Positions 27,393-36,218 of a stretch of DNA of 64,000 nucleotides are shown here, piece after piece; the first letter of the stretch is position 1, and every line of letters starts with the position of its first letter. The stretch is from positions 372,001 to 436,000 of the forward strand of contig NZ_JAVLAT010000001.1 of the NCBI RefSeq assembly GCF_032190615.1, read 5' to 3'. This DNA comes from Brucella pseudogrignonensis (GTDB taxonomy: Bacteria > Pseudomonadota > Alphaproteobacteria > Rhizobiales > Rhizobiaceae). Both the position numbers and the translations under genes were made by a program. The notes below the pieces were generated by a model. The model worked only from the letters and a program-made list of their open reading frames with translations, did no database searches and was not told where the DNA came from.

Positions 27393-28219
27393 TAGCTATG
27401 CTGTTTGCGTTCAAGCCAGATTTTTAAAGCCAGTGTCAAAAGTGCAATGCCAGCCAAAGTCGAAGCGGCAGCAAAAGCGCCTGCTACGTTGTAATCATTG
27501 AACAGCAGTTCGACCTGCAAAGGCAGCGTATTGGTTTTACCGCGAATAGCGCCTGAAACAACAGATACCGCACCAAACTCACCCATCACACGCGCATTAC
27601 AAAGCACAGCACCGTAAAGCAGCGCCCATTTGATGTTGGGCAGTGTGACATAGAAAAACGTCTGCCAAGCATTCGCTCCAAGTGTAAGCGCTGCCTCTTC
27701 CTCATCGCTGCCCTGCACTTCCATCAGCGGAATAAGCTCACGCGCGACAAAAGGCGATGTCACGAATAGACTCACGAGGAAGATCGCCGGAACCGTGAAC
27801 ATGATCTTGATGTCGTAACTCTCAAGCAACGGGCCGAGCAGTCCCTGCGAGCCATATAAGAAGAGATAAGTCACACCCGCAACAATCGGTGACACCGAGA
27901 ATGGGATTTCGACAAAGGTAATCAGAAGTCTGCGCCCCGGAAAACGGAACTTCGTGACAAGCCATGCCACACAAACGCCGAAGGCCATATTCATTGGCAC
28001 AACGACAATTGCCGTCAGGATCGTGAGCCAGACCGCATGCAAGGTATCAGGCTTTAAGATTTCACTGAAAAAAACACCGACGCCCTTGCTGAACGCATAG
28101 GAAAAGATAATTGCCAGAGGCGCGCCAATGCAGATCGCGGAAAGAATAGCTGCAAGGCCAATCAGCAGGTTACGGACAGGACCGGGCGCATTGCGCGCCT
28201 GAACACTAGCGCTCTGCAT
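27392..28219 (-). CDS. cysW: Sulfate/thiosulfate ABC transporter permease CysW
   Basis: A 275-residue inner-membrane permease with six helices and the binding-protein-dependent transport motif (EEEAALTLGANAWQTFFYVTLP near residue 175) that contacts the ATPase. GAVSVVSGAIRGKTNTLPLQ is characteristic of CysW. It overlaps cysT by 14 bp. No cysA follows: the next gene to the left is on the other strand, so the ATPase must come from elsewhere. Confidence 0.93.
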   Translation of the reverse strand: MQSASVQARNAPGPVRNLLIGLAAILSAICIGAPLAIIFSYAFSKGVGVFFSEILKPDTLHAVWLTILTAIVVVPMNMAFGVCVAWLVTKFRFPGRRLLITFVEIPFSVSPIVAGVTYLFLYGSQGLLGPLLESYDIKIMFTVPAIFLVSLFVTSPFVARELIPLMEVQGSDEEEAALTLGANAWQTFFYVTLPNIKWALLYGAVLCNARVMGEFGAVSVVSGAIRGKTNTLPLQVELLFNDYNVAGAFAAASTLAGIALLTLALKIWLERKQHS

Positions 28220-29042
28220 AGCGAAGCTGCCTTGCCTGAATAAGATTGGTCACAAGAAGCATGAAGAACGCCATCAACAGCATGACAAAAGCCAAAGCAG
28301 CCGCTGCCGGATAATCATATTCATCGAGCCGGATGAAGACGAGCAGCGAGGTCACTTCCGTTTCAAAAGGCAAATTGCCGGAAATGAAAACAATCGAGCC
28401 AAACTCGCCAAGACTACGCGCAAAAGACAGCGAAGCACCCGCAAGAAACGCCGGAAAGATCGTCGGCCAAATGATGTGCGTGAAAATCTGCCACGGCTTT
28501 GCACCAAGGCTGCGTGCAGCCTCTTCAACATCAGCACTCATTTCTTCCAACACCGGCTGCACCGTGCGTATGACAAAGGGAATGCTTGTGAAAAACATCG
28601 CAACCATGATGCCGATAGGTGCATAGGCAACCTTGATGCCAATCGGCTCAAGATATTGTCCGAACCAGCCATTCGGTGCAAACAAAGTCACTAGCGCTAA
28701 GCCTGCAATAGCTGTTGGCAGTGCAAACGGCAGATCAACAGCCGCATCGATCAGCCGCTTACCAGGAAACTGGTAACGCGACAAAACCCATGCCAACAGC
28801 AAGCCAAACAGCCCATTGAAGACGGTGGCCACCGCTGCTGCACTGATCGTAATTCGAAACGTCGCCAACGCGCGGTCTGACGTGACGATTCTCCAGAAAT
28901 CACTCCAGCCTAGGCTTGCAGTTTTCAGGATCATCGCCAACAGCGGCAAGGCAACAATCACTGCCAGATAAAGCAAGGTGCAACCGAGGGTCAACCCGAA
29001 CCCCGGCAGCACTGAATTACGTTTCATGCTCAAAAGCGACAA
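28206..29042 (-). CDS. cysT: Sulfate/thiosulfate ABC transporter permease CysT
   Basis: A 278-residue permease, partner of CysW, with six helices and the EAA loop (DVEEAARSLGAKPWQIFTHIIWP near residue 175). FGSIVFISGNLPFETEV is typical of CysT/CysU. It overlaps cysW and lies 58 bp after the binding-protein gene, with a terminator-like hairpin in that gap. Confidence 0.93.
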   Translation of the reverse strand: MSLLSMKRNSVLPGFGLTLGCTLLYLAVIVALPLLAMILKTASLGWSDFWRIVTSDRALATFRITISAAAVATVFNGLFGLLLAWVLSRYQFPGKRLIDAAVDLPFALPTAIAGLALVTLFAPNGWFGQYLEPIGIKVAYAPIGIMVAMFFTSIPFVIRTVQPVLEEMSADVEEAARSLGAKPWQIFTHIIWPTIFPAFLAGASLSFARSLGEFGSIVFISGNLPFETEVTSLLVFIRLDEYDYPAAAALAFVMLLMAFFMLLVTNLIQARQLRYAER

Positions 29043-29051
29043 TGGATTTTT

Positions 29052-29088
29052 CCAAAAGAAAGGCGGGGATCGAATATCCCCCCCCGCC
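29052..29088 (-). terminator. Intercistronic terminator/attenuator between sbp and cysT
   Basis: On the minus strand GGCGGGG pairs with CCCCGCC (29088-29082 with 29068-29062), followed by TTTCTTTT. It lies inside the sulfate operon just after the binding-protein gene and would lower permease expression relative to the binding protein. Confidence 0.65.
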
Positions 29089-29100
29089 GGGTAGTTTTAT

Positions 29101-30108
29101 TTACTTGGCAGTGAACAGCTTATCAAGCACACCACCTTCGGCGAAATGCTCTTTCTGAACCTTTTCCCAACCGCCGAAAGCATCTTCAACAGTCACAAGA
29201 CGAACATCAGGATAGATATCCTTGTGCTTCGCAATCACATCCTTGTCGTGGACCCGGTTAAAATTCTGCGCAAGAATTTCCTGACCTTCAGGGGAATAGA
29301 GATAATCGAGATAAGCTTCAGCAATCTTGCGCGATCCACGCTTGTCGACAACCTTATCAACAACCGTTACCGGGAATTCAGCGAGCAGGCTCACTTCAGG
29401 AACGACAACGTCATATTTGTCAGCGCCAAGAACCTTTTCAGTTCCACGGGTTTCCGCTTCAAATGTCACAAGAACATCGCCGATGCCGCGTTCAGCAAAG
29501 GTAGTGGTTGCACCACGACCGCCAGTATCAAACACCGGTACATTCTTAAAAATCTTGCCGATAAATTCGTGAACCTTGTCCTGATCTCCGTTGAAGGCTT
29601 CGTTCGCGTAGGCCGTGGCAGCGAGATAGGTATAGCGTGCATTGCCCGAAGTCTTAGGATTTGGGAACACAACTTTCACGTCTTCACGCGCCAGATCATC
29701 CCAATTCTTGATGCCCTTTGGGTTGCCTTCACGCACCAAAAATGCGGGAAACGAATAATAGGGTGATGAATTATTCGGCAAACGCTTCTGCCAGTCAGCA
29801 GGGATCAGATCGCCCTTGTCATGCAGCACCTGAACATCCGTAACCTGATTGAAAGTAACAACATCAGCTTCCAAACCTTCCAGGATGGAGCGGGCCTGCT
29901 TGGAAGAACCGGCATGAGACTGATTGACGGTGAGATCTTCACCCGTCTTGGCTTTCCAATCAGCAACGAACGCCTTGTTGACCTGCTCGTAAAGCTCACG
30001 CGCAATGTCGTAAGACACATTAAGGATTTCTTTCGGCTGCTCCTGCGCCTGCACAGGAACTGCACCCAAACCGAGCGCCACTGCGGCATATAGAATAATT
30101 TTCTTCAT
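29101..30108 (-). CDS. sbp: Periplasmic sulfate-binding protein
   Basis: ABC-type sulfate/thiosulfate-binding protein of 335 residues from ATG 30108, with signal peptide MKKIILYAAVALGLGAVPVQ ending at AQA/Q. The mature protein carries the family segments LNVSYDIARELYEQVN, NQSHAGSSKQARSI, VVFPNPKTSGNARYTYLA and DTGGRGATTTFAERG. Upstream ATGs at 30120 and 30162 are in frame but precede the signal peptide. First gene of sbp-cysT-cysW. CysP and Sbp cannot be separated by sequence inspection here. Confidence 0.92.
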   Translation of the reverse strand: MKKIILYAAVALGLGAVPVQAQEQPKEILNVSYDIARELYEQVNKAFVADWKAKTGEDLTVNQSHAGSSKQARSILEGLEADVVTFNQVTDVQVLHDKGDLIPADWQKRLPNNSSPYYSFPAFLVREGNPKGIKNWDDLAREDVKVVFPNPKTSGNARYTYLAATAYANEAFNGDQDKVHEFIGKIFKNVPVFDTGGRGATTTFAERGIGDVLVTFEAETRGTEKVLGADKYDVVVPEVSLLAEFPVTVVDKVVDKRGSRKIAEAYLDYLYSPEGQEILAQNFNRVHDKDVIAKHKDIYPDVRLVTVEDAFGGWEKVQKEHFAEGGVLDKLFTAK

Positions 30109-30321
30109 AGATTGCACCATTCTCACTTTGCTTGCGCAAAGCGCCCATAAATCGACTTCCATTGGGAAACAAATCTACAGAGAGATAGACAAGAATCAAT
30201 CTAAATCATTGATTTAAATATATAAACTACCTTCGAAGCCATTCTTGAAAACCCTGCCTAACAGCAAAGTCTGATGGAGAATAATTTTCCAAAGAGTCTT
30301 TAAGACGCGCAACAAAAACAA

Positions 30322-30352
30322 GAAAGCCGGAAGCTTTTGCTTCCGGCTTTCA
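30322..30352. terminator. Strong intrinsic terminator
   Basis: A perfect 13-bp stem (30322-30334 with 30339-30351) with a TTTT loop. On the minus strand the T-rich tail TTGTTTTTGTT follows, which fits termination of the small gene at 30377. Confidence 0.85.
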
Positions 30353-30376
30353 AAACTTTTTTCCGGCTATTAATGC

Positions 30377-30565
30377 CTACCAGAACCCGCGATGCTGCCA
30401 GCACCAGAGAAAATTTTGCTCGCCGCGTTCAACGCGATTACGGCGTCGCCGTGCAATTTCCTCCGCATTCAGCTTCATGCCGCGCCAAGGTTGCTCCAAA
30501 GAGGACATGACTGCCAGCCCACCACTTTTCAGGCTTTTAATCAGCAATAAAAATTTGCGGTTCAT
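30377..30565 (-). CDS. Small basic protein of unknown function
   Basis: A 62-residue protein beginning MNRKFLLLIKSLKSGGLAVM, with a basic middle (EEIARRRRNRVERGE) and a tryptophan-rich tail (NFLWCWQHRGFW). GGGAGG is placed 5 bases before the ATG, an excellent ribosome-binding site, and a strong terminator follows 25 bp after the stop. These signals support a real, independently transcribed gene. I do not recognise the family. The neighbours (sulfate-binding protein and TerC-type gene) give no functional hint. Confidence 0.7.
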   Translation of the reverse strand: MNRKFLLLIKSLKSGGLAVMSSLEQPWRGMKLNAEEIARRRRNRVERGEQNFLWCWQHRGFW

Positions 30566-30739
30566 AAGAGCCTCCCGTTAATACCATCACCTCAAGGCCG
30601 TGTTTTCGCCACAACATTGAACGATGTGTTAATTTTGAAGGCTTGGCTGAAAAAGTCAATATCCTACTTATTCTATAGGAATTAACAGGGTGAAATATTT
30701 TGCGAGCAACCTTTCAGCTGCTCGCAAAATTATTCCATT

Positions 30740-32308
30740 TTACACCTCGTAATCGTCAACAGGCCGAATATGAACCTTTTCGACGTGGCGACCATTCATC
30801 GCATGGATCGTAAACTCGTACCCATCAGCAGTGAAACTTTCACCACCCAGCGGCAAATGCCCCAGATGCCAGATGACATAACCGGCCAGCGTCGTGTAAC
30901 GATCACTGTCATCCACGAGATCGCGTTGCAGGATGCTGCTGAGCCGGCGAATGTCAGTAAAGCCATCAACGAGATAGCCGCCCTGTCCATCTGATTCTGC
31001 AACGGACGCTTCCTCGTCCTCATCAGGAAACTCGCCAGCAATAGCTTCAAGAACATCGGTCGGCGTAACCACGCCTTCAAATGAACCGTGCTCATCAACC
31101 ACAATGGCGAGCTGTACCGGCGAAACACGCAACTGCTCCATAACGCGCAGAACATTCGCATTTTCATGCACCACAAGCGGCTGCTTGACCACTTTGTCCC
31201 AGTCAATCGGCTTCTTGTCACTCATATCGAGCAACAAGTCCTTGACCAGCGCCACACCGACGAACTCATCAACCTGACGACGTGCTACAACGACTCGCGA
31301 ATGCGAAAGCTCACGAATTGCCTGATGCAATTCCGCCTCGTCTTCATCCAGATCGAGCCATTCGATTTCATTACGCGGAGACATGATGGTGCGAACAGGA
31401 CGATCTGCGAGATCGAGAACTCCACGAATCATCTCCTTCTCTTCGGGAAGAAAGATATCGCTGGACGCCGTCTGTTGTGCAATCACATCCACTGTATCCG
31501 AGAGAGGACTGTCATCGCGTTGACCACCAAGGAGCCTTAAGACCGCTCCAGCGGTTCTTTCGCGCAAATCGTTGGTCGTCACCAGCTTCTCACGATTCTT
31601 ACGCGCCATCTGGTTTGCTGCCTCGATCAATACCGAGAAGCCGATCGCCGCATAGAGATAGCCCTTCGGAATGTGGAAGCCAAAACCTTCGACAACCAGA
31701 CTGAAGCCGATCATCATCAGGAAGCCAAGACAGAGAATAACAACCGTCGGATGCTTATTCACAAAGTCCATCAGCGGACGCGATGCAAGCATCATAACGC
31801 CAACAGCAATGATAACGGCAATCATCATCACAGGAAGATGCTGCACCATACCGACAGCTGTAATCACGCTATCGAGCGAGAATACCGCATCAAGAACAAC
31901 GATCTGAACAATAACCTGCCAGAAAACAGCATGGACAACGCGCGAGTTCTTTGGCCCATGGGCACCTTCAAGGCGTTCGTGCAATTCCATCGTGCCCTTG
32001 GCAAGAAGGAAGAGACCACCAATTAACATGATGAGATCACGGCCAGAGAATGATAGGCCCATGACGCTAATCAGCGGTTCGCGCAGCGTCACAATCCACG
32101 AAATCGACGCCAAAAGCGCAAGGCGCATGACTAGGGCCAGTGTAAGACCAATTATACGCGCACGATTACGCTGATGCGGCGGAAGTTTATCGGCGAGAAT
32201 TGCGATAAAAACGAGATTGTCGATGCCGAGAACAATCTCAAGCACCACCAATGTTACCAGACCTATCCAGGCATTGGGGTCGGCAATCCAGTCCATGGAC
32301 CAATCCAT
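30740..32308 (-). CDS. TerC-family membrane protein with CBS and CorC/HlyC domains
   Basis: A 522-residue protein: an N-terminal TerC domain with seven or so helices ([16 protein letters not shown] near residue 22; [18 protein letters not shown] near 135), two CBS domains (about residues 305-420) and a C-terminal CorC_HlyC transporter-associated domain. It matches the E. coli YegH/YoaE architecture. TerC proteins are linked to metal ion (manganese) export or loading of exported proteins; the conserved aspartates in the two motifs are present. GGAGC lies before the ATG. A long leader precedes it. Confidence 0.88.
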   Translation of the reverse strand: MDWSMDWIADPNAWIGLVTLVVLEIVLGIDNLVFIAILADKLPPHQRNRARIIGLTLALVMRLALLASISWIVTLREPLISVMGLSFSGRDLIMLIGGLFLLAKGTMELHERLEGAHGPKNSRVVHAVFWQVIVQIVVLDAVFSLDSVITAVGMVQHLPVMMIAVIIAVGVMMLASRPLMDFVNKHPTVVILCLGFLMMIGFSLVVEGFGFHIPKGYLYAAIGFSVLIEAANQMARKNREKLVTTNDLRERTAGAVLRLLGGQRDDSPLSDTVDVIAQQTASSDIFLPEEKEMIRGVLDLADRPVRTIMSPRNEIEWLDLDEDEAELHQAIRELSHSRVVVARRQVDEFVGVALVKDLLLDMSDKKPIDWDKVVKQPLVVHENANVLRVMEQLRVSPVQLAIVVDEHGSFEGVVTPTDVLEAIAGEFPDEDEEASVAESDGQGGYLVDGFTDIRRLSSILQRDLVDDSDRYTTLAGYVIWHLGHLPLGGESFTADGYEFTIHAMNGRHVEKVHIRPVDDYEV

Positions 32309-32635
32309 GATGTGTCGGCTCCTATAAAATCAAAAAGACGAGGAAACAGAAAAAACGCCGCATGCGTTTTCTTCCCGAACCGTAGAAACACGGAACGGCG
32401 AGAAGAAATTGCAAACGGCGTGAGTAAGCTCAAAGCCTCTTAAGTCCGACGCTCCCTGAAAGGGAGCGGGACTTCGTGAAGAAGGGTCGTCAGAACTGTC
32501 GTCGGGCATAAAGCGCGATGAACCTTTTTAAAAGACACGAACGGAGCTGCTTGCTCACCCTCAAATGCCATGTTGTTAAATAAGCATAAGTTTGCTGCAT
32601 TATGCAGACGCGCGGCTCACGCGCAAGGCCATATG
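32309..32635 (-). promoter_or_regulatory. Structured leader/intergenic region upstream of the TerC gene
   Basis: This 327-bp gap contains two hairpins on the minus strand. The first, 32441-32475, pairs AAGTCC and CGCTCCC with GGGAGCG and GGACTT (13 bp with a small bulge). The second, about 32353-32373, pairs AAAACGC with GCGTTTT and runs into a T run 35 bases before the TerC start, which resembles an attenuator. TerC genes are often under yybP-ykoY manganese riboswitches, but I do not see the conserved core of that class. No gene is visible. Confidence 0.4.
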
Positions 32636-33298
32636 CTATTCTGCGGGAGAAACATGAACGCCGCGCTTACGCTCACGACGCGGACGGCCCTTGAAAAAGC
32701 GCATACCAACCAAGGTTGCAACAATCGTCACAAGCGTGATTCCGACGACGGCCCAGAACATATGATCGCCATCCATCTTGGCAAAAACACCGATTCCACG
32801 ACCAGCGAGCCAGCCCGGCAGAAACATAACAGGTGCCCAGACCATAGCAGAAAGAACGTTTGCCGTCTGGAATCGCTTTTGATCCATCGACATCATGCCT
32901 GCGACCATCGGTACGGTGCAGCGCACCGGACCAAAGAAGCGTCCGAGGAAGACAGCGGAAAAACCATAACGGCGAAACAGCAAGCGTGCGCGCGCAATTC
33001 CTGTGCGGTGTTTGTTGAGCGGCCATTTGTGAATAATGCTGCGACCAAGCCACCAGCCGAGCAGATAGGAAACGATATCACCGATAACGGCACCGATAAT
33101 CGCACCAATGATAATTGGCCATGGCTCAACGATACCAGCACCAACGAGGCCACCAATTGCGAGCATGATCGGCGTCGCTGGAATAAGCATACCTATAATA
33201 GCGAGGGACTCGCCGAAGGCGATTACGCCCACGATAGGAGCGGCCCATGCCCGATGATCGGAGATGAACTGTCCGAGGTCGCTGATTATGCTTTCCAT
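32636..33298 (-). CDS. DedA-family membrane protein
   Basis: A 220-residue membrane protein with the DedA/VTT domain: FGESLAIIGMLIPATPIMLAIGGL near residue 28, and RFFGPVRCTVPMVAGMMSMDQKRFQTANVLSAMVWAPVM near 120, containing the F-x-R-x-x-P-type amphipathic motif. DedA proteins are proton-dependent lipid carriers (undecaprenyl phosphate or phospholipids) needed for envelope integrity. The tail is basic. It lies upstream of the TerC gene on the same strand with a 327-bp gap. Confidence 0.9.
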   Translation of the reverse strand: MESIISDLGQFISDHRAWAAPIVGVIAFGESLAIIGMLIPATPIMLAIGGLVGAGIVEPWPIIIGAIIGAVIGDIVSYLLGWWLGRSIIHKWPLNKHRTGIARARLLFRRYGFSAVFLGRFFGPVRCTVPMVAGMMSMDQKRFQTANVLSAMVWAPVMFLPGWLAGRGIGVFAKMDGDHMFWAVVGITLVTIVATLVGMRFFKGRPRRERKRGVHVSPAE

Positions 33299-33896
33299 TC
33301 CGTCCTCAAAATGCCGCGAACCGGATTATGAAAACGCATCCCAACATGGGGTGCGGCTTCGGGTTTTCTTAAACGAGGACAATCCGGTGCGTGAACCCCT
33401 CGCCTGCCTGCGCGTAACAAACGCTTGCAGCATCTTCTCAATGGCAAAAATCATATTCGCCTATCAAGTCTTTTATATGCCGAAGCATCTCAGACAAGCA
33501 TCAAAAATTGATGACATGACTGCGACATTTGCGGCGCGCTCATGAAAAGCCGGAAGGGATTCTCATCACAAGACACAAACGCATGTGATTTGAGCTTCAT
33601 GCATATGGAAATTCAGGCGCTTCGTTGCAACCACACACCGAAAAAATGTTTCAAAAACAGAATTATGAACAATTTGATTCCCTGGATTCGGCCCCGGGCC
33701 GGCAATCACAAGGCGCAAATCAAAGATGTGCACCATATACGCGCAAATGTTAATTTAGAAAAACCCATCATTTCTGGGCCTTTTTAAATTCATTGAACTT
33801 TTTTTCGTTTTTTTTCAATTGAAGGCTAGACACAAAGAAAAGCGGCCTTTATAGAACCGCTCACCTCACCGGGGCCGCTGCCTCGGAGAAGCGAGT
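33299..33896. other. Long intergenic region before tRNA-Lys
   Basis: The open frames here (for example 33542-33787) show no protein-like composition or start signal. A hairpin CGCATCCC / GGGGTGCG lies at 33334-33354 in the DedA leader. Long T and A runs occur near 33781-33825. Nothing else recognisable. Confidence 0.5.
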
Positions 33897-33972
<76 letters not shown>

Positions 33973-34149
33973 TTTTCTCCTTCCTTACAAAGAGTTACCG
34001 CTGATTACCGAGTGCCAGAGCAAGGGCAACGGATAAACTCTTTCGAAAAATTCCTTCCTATTTTTTGTCGATTATTAGTTCGTCTTGAACAAAGATTCCG
34101 TACAAATAGACATAGCGAAACTGGTGCAGTGGTACTATGAGAGTGCCTT

Positions 34150-35019
34150 ATGACCCGCAAAAGCCTTGGCTACACATTCACACTTCTCGCTGTCACAATT
34201 TTCGCTACCCAAGACGGCATTTCGAAGTATCTCGGCTCACACTATTCGCCCATCTTTATAACGATGGTGCGTTATTGGGTTTTTGCGGCTTTTGTGATTC
34301 TTGTCGCTACGCGTTCGGGGGGAATTGCGCGCGCAGCTTCAACACAACGTCCCGTCTTGCAGGTACTTCGCGGAATTCTGCTCGCAGCTGAAATCGTTAT
34401 ACTGGTTTACGGCCTCAGCCGTGTCGGTATGGCGATGACGCAGTCAATCTTTCAGGCAGCTCCGCTGCTGATCACCATGCTTTCAGTGCCACTGCTCGGC
34501 GAAAAGGTTGGCTGGCGTCGCTGGCTGGCGATTTTCGTGGGCTTATTTGGCGTCCTGCTGATTATCGACCCGACCCATGTCCAGTTTGACTGGGCACTGC
34601 TGTTTCCGATTAGCGCCACCGTCATATTTGCATTTTATGCCATTGCAACACGCGCTGTCAGTAAAACCGACACCTCAATGACCAGCTTCTTTTATACTGG
34701 CATTGGCGGCGCAGTTGTCCTCACCATGGTTGGCCTATTCCACGTAGAGTCTATCGCTCTGCACGATTGGCCATGGATGGCAGCGCTCTGCGTAACTGGT
34801 ATTGCAAGCCACTATTGCCTCATTCGCGCTTACGACATTCTTGAAGCTGTTGAAGTGCAGCCGCTGACATATCTACAGCTGGTTGTGGGCGCTTTGATTG
34901 CTGTGCTGGTCTTCCACGAACAGCTAACCTGGAACGTCCTGACAGGAGCAAGCATTGTTGTGGCAGCTGGCCTCTTCTCAATGTTCAGAGAAAGATTGCG
35001 CGCAAAACGGGCGACATAA
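34150..35019 (+). CDS. EamA/RhaT-family (DMT) transporter
   Basis: A 289-residue membrane protein with ten helices arranged as two EamA repeats (residues about 5-135 and 147-280; GEKVGWRRWLAIFVGLFGVLLI closes the first, FHEQLTWNVLTGASIVVAAG the second). It is a drug/metabolite exporter of unknown substrate. Monocistronic; GAGAG lies shortly before the ATG. Confidence 0.9.
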   Translation: MTRKSLGYTFTLLAVTIFATQDGISKYLGSHYSPIFITMVRYWVFAAFVILVATRSGGIARAASTQRPVLQVLRGILLAAEIVILVYGLSRVGMAMTQSIFQAAPLLITMLSVPLLGEKVGWRRWLAIFVGLFGVLLIIDPTHVQFDWALLFPISATVIFAFYAIATRAVSKTDTSMTSFFYTGIGGAVVLTMVGLFHVESIALHDWPWMAALCVTGIASHYCLIRAYDILEAVEVQPLTYLQLVVGALIAVLVFHEQLTWNVLTGASIVVAAGLFSMFRERLRAKRAT

Positions 35020-35024
35020 CATTA

Positions 35025-35039
35025 CCAATTATTAATTGG
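35025..35039. promoter_or_regulatory. Palindrome upstream of the EF-hand gene
   Basis: CCAATTATTAATTGG is a perfect 15-bp palindrome about 90 bp before the EF-hand gene start and just after the exporter stop. Possible operator; no regulator can be named. Confidence 0.3.
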
Positions 35040-35129
35040 CTTGTTCATATCAGGTTCACGTAAAATGACCGACATTACTCACACGCCAATCAATGGCGCC
35101 CTTGTATAGAGTGATGGAGTTATAGAACC

Positions 35130-35630
35130 ATGAAATCGAAGACCTTGTATGTTGCAGTTATCGCGTCAGCATTGCTTTCTACTGCAGCCTTTGCGCAGGA
35201 AAAAGCAACCGAAAATACAGGAAAATCGGGGACGGATACTTCCATTACGCAAACTGATGGAACCAAAGGCAAGCGCGGACCGATTGATCTGGAAAAGTTC
35301 TCCCGCATGGATGAACTAAAAGCCGCAGATACCAATGGTGACGGCGTTCTGTCTCGCGATGAAATCGAAGCTCTTGCCCTTAAGCGCATGGTAAGCCGTG
35401 CAGCCGATCGCTTAGAACGCCGCCTTGACGTTAAGGGTGACGGTAAAATCACACTGGAAGCGATTGAGAAGCAGCGCCAGAAGGAATTTGCAGCGCTCGA
35501 TCGTAATGAAGACGGCAAGCTTGACCGCCATGAGCTGCGTACTGCCAAGAAACACCACCACGGCCCAAAAGGTCCGCATCACGGTGGCAAGGGCAAGATG
35601 GAGCACCATCACCCAAAGCCTCAGCAGTAA
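35130..35630 (+). CDS. Periplasmic EF-hand calcium-binding protein
   Basis: A 166-residue secreted protein with signal peptide MKSKTLYVAVIASALLSTAA cleaved at AFA/QE. Three EF-hand-type loops are visible: DTNGDGVLSRDE (near residue 70), DVKGDGKITLEA (near 99) and DRNEDGKLDRHE (near 121). The C-terminus is histidine-rich (HHHGPKGPHHGGKGK). Loops 1 and 3 keep the acidic ligands; loop 2 ends in alanine where a glutamate partner is usual (LEA), so it may bind weakly. Calcium binding is predicted; the histidine tail could bind transition metals. Confidence 0.88.
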   Translation: MKSKTLYVAVIASALLSTAAFAQEKATENTGKSGTDTSITQTDGTKGKRGPIDLEKFSRMDELKAADTNGDGVLSRDEIEALALKRMVSRAADRLERRLDVKGDGKITLEAIEKQRQKEFAALDRNEDGKLDRHELRTAKKHHHGPKGPHHGGKGKMEHHHPKPQQ

Positions 35631-35643
35631 AACAGCATTAATA

Positions 35644-35672
35644 AAAAAGCCCCGCATCGCGGGGTTTTTTTA
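35644..35672. terminator. Bidirectional intrinsic terminator
   Basis: GCCCCGC and GCGGGG pair around ATC, with an A run on the left and TTTTTTT on the right. It separates convergent genes. Confidence 0.88.
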
Positions 35673-35679
35673 GTTTCAA

Positions 35680-36102
35680 TTACGAGCGAATAACGCCCTT
35701 CTTGAAAATAATATTGCCATAGAGACGCTTTTCACCCGAACGGATGACAGCATACGCAGCACTTGCACGATCATAAAAAGCAAAGCGTTCGATTTGCTCT
35801 ACCGCGATCTTGCGGCCTTCAGCCTTTTCAATAATCGCTTCAAACTCACCAAAAATCGCAGGCGTCTCGCTAGGGCACTCCATGACAGCCGCAGGCAGAT
35901 CGACAAAGTCATCAAGCGGCAAAAGCGACAGAACAGCCTCTGCGACGTCAGTTGCGCTGATGCCCGGCAGATCGATCACCTGAACGCCAGAAGCCTGCGC
36001 AGGATAATTGGCGTCAACGATAACCAGATCATCGCCATGGCCCATATCCGCAAGCACTTCGAGAAGGGAACCGGTCAGCAGCGGGTTTATATTTTTGAGC
36101 AT
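35680..36102 (-). CDS. RbsD/FucU-family sugar mutarotase
   Basis: A 140-residue protein from ATG 36102 (the frame extends to 36159 without a better start). It has the family start MLKNINPLLTGSLLEVLADMGHGDDLVIVDANYPA with the catalytic-site histidine in MGHGD, and YDRASAAYAVIRSGEKRLYGNIIFKKG at the end. FucU-type enzymes interconvert anomers of fucose and related sugars. No sugar catabolism genes are adjacent, so the sugar is unknown. Confidence 0.88.
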   Translation of the reverse strand: MLKNINPLLTGSLLEVLADMGHGDDLVIVDANYPAQASGVQVIDLPGISATDVAEAVLSLLPLDDFVDLPAAVMECPSETPAIFGEFEAIIEKAEGRKIAVEQIERFAFYDRASAAYAVIRSGEKRLYGNIIFKKGVIRS

Positions 36103-36218
36103 TGATGAATTCCGAATGATGAATTTTAATTTGCGCACCCTATCTGAAATTCGGCTCAAAATGCAAACGCCGACTACATGAGCCGGCGCTTTTGTTCAGC
36201 TATTGAAGAACGCTTGTT

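Noticed and set aside
32309..32580. yybP-ykoY manganese riboswitch before the TerC gene
   Set aside because: The conserved core of the class was not seen; only generic hairpins are present.
33542..33787. 81-residue frame in the gap before tRNA-Lys
   Set aside because: No start signal, no protein-like composition; ends in a low-complexity region.
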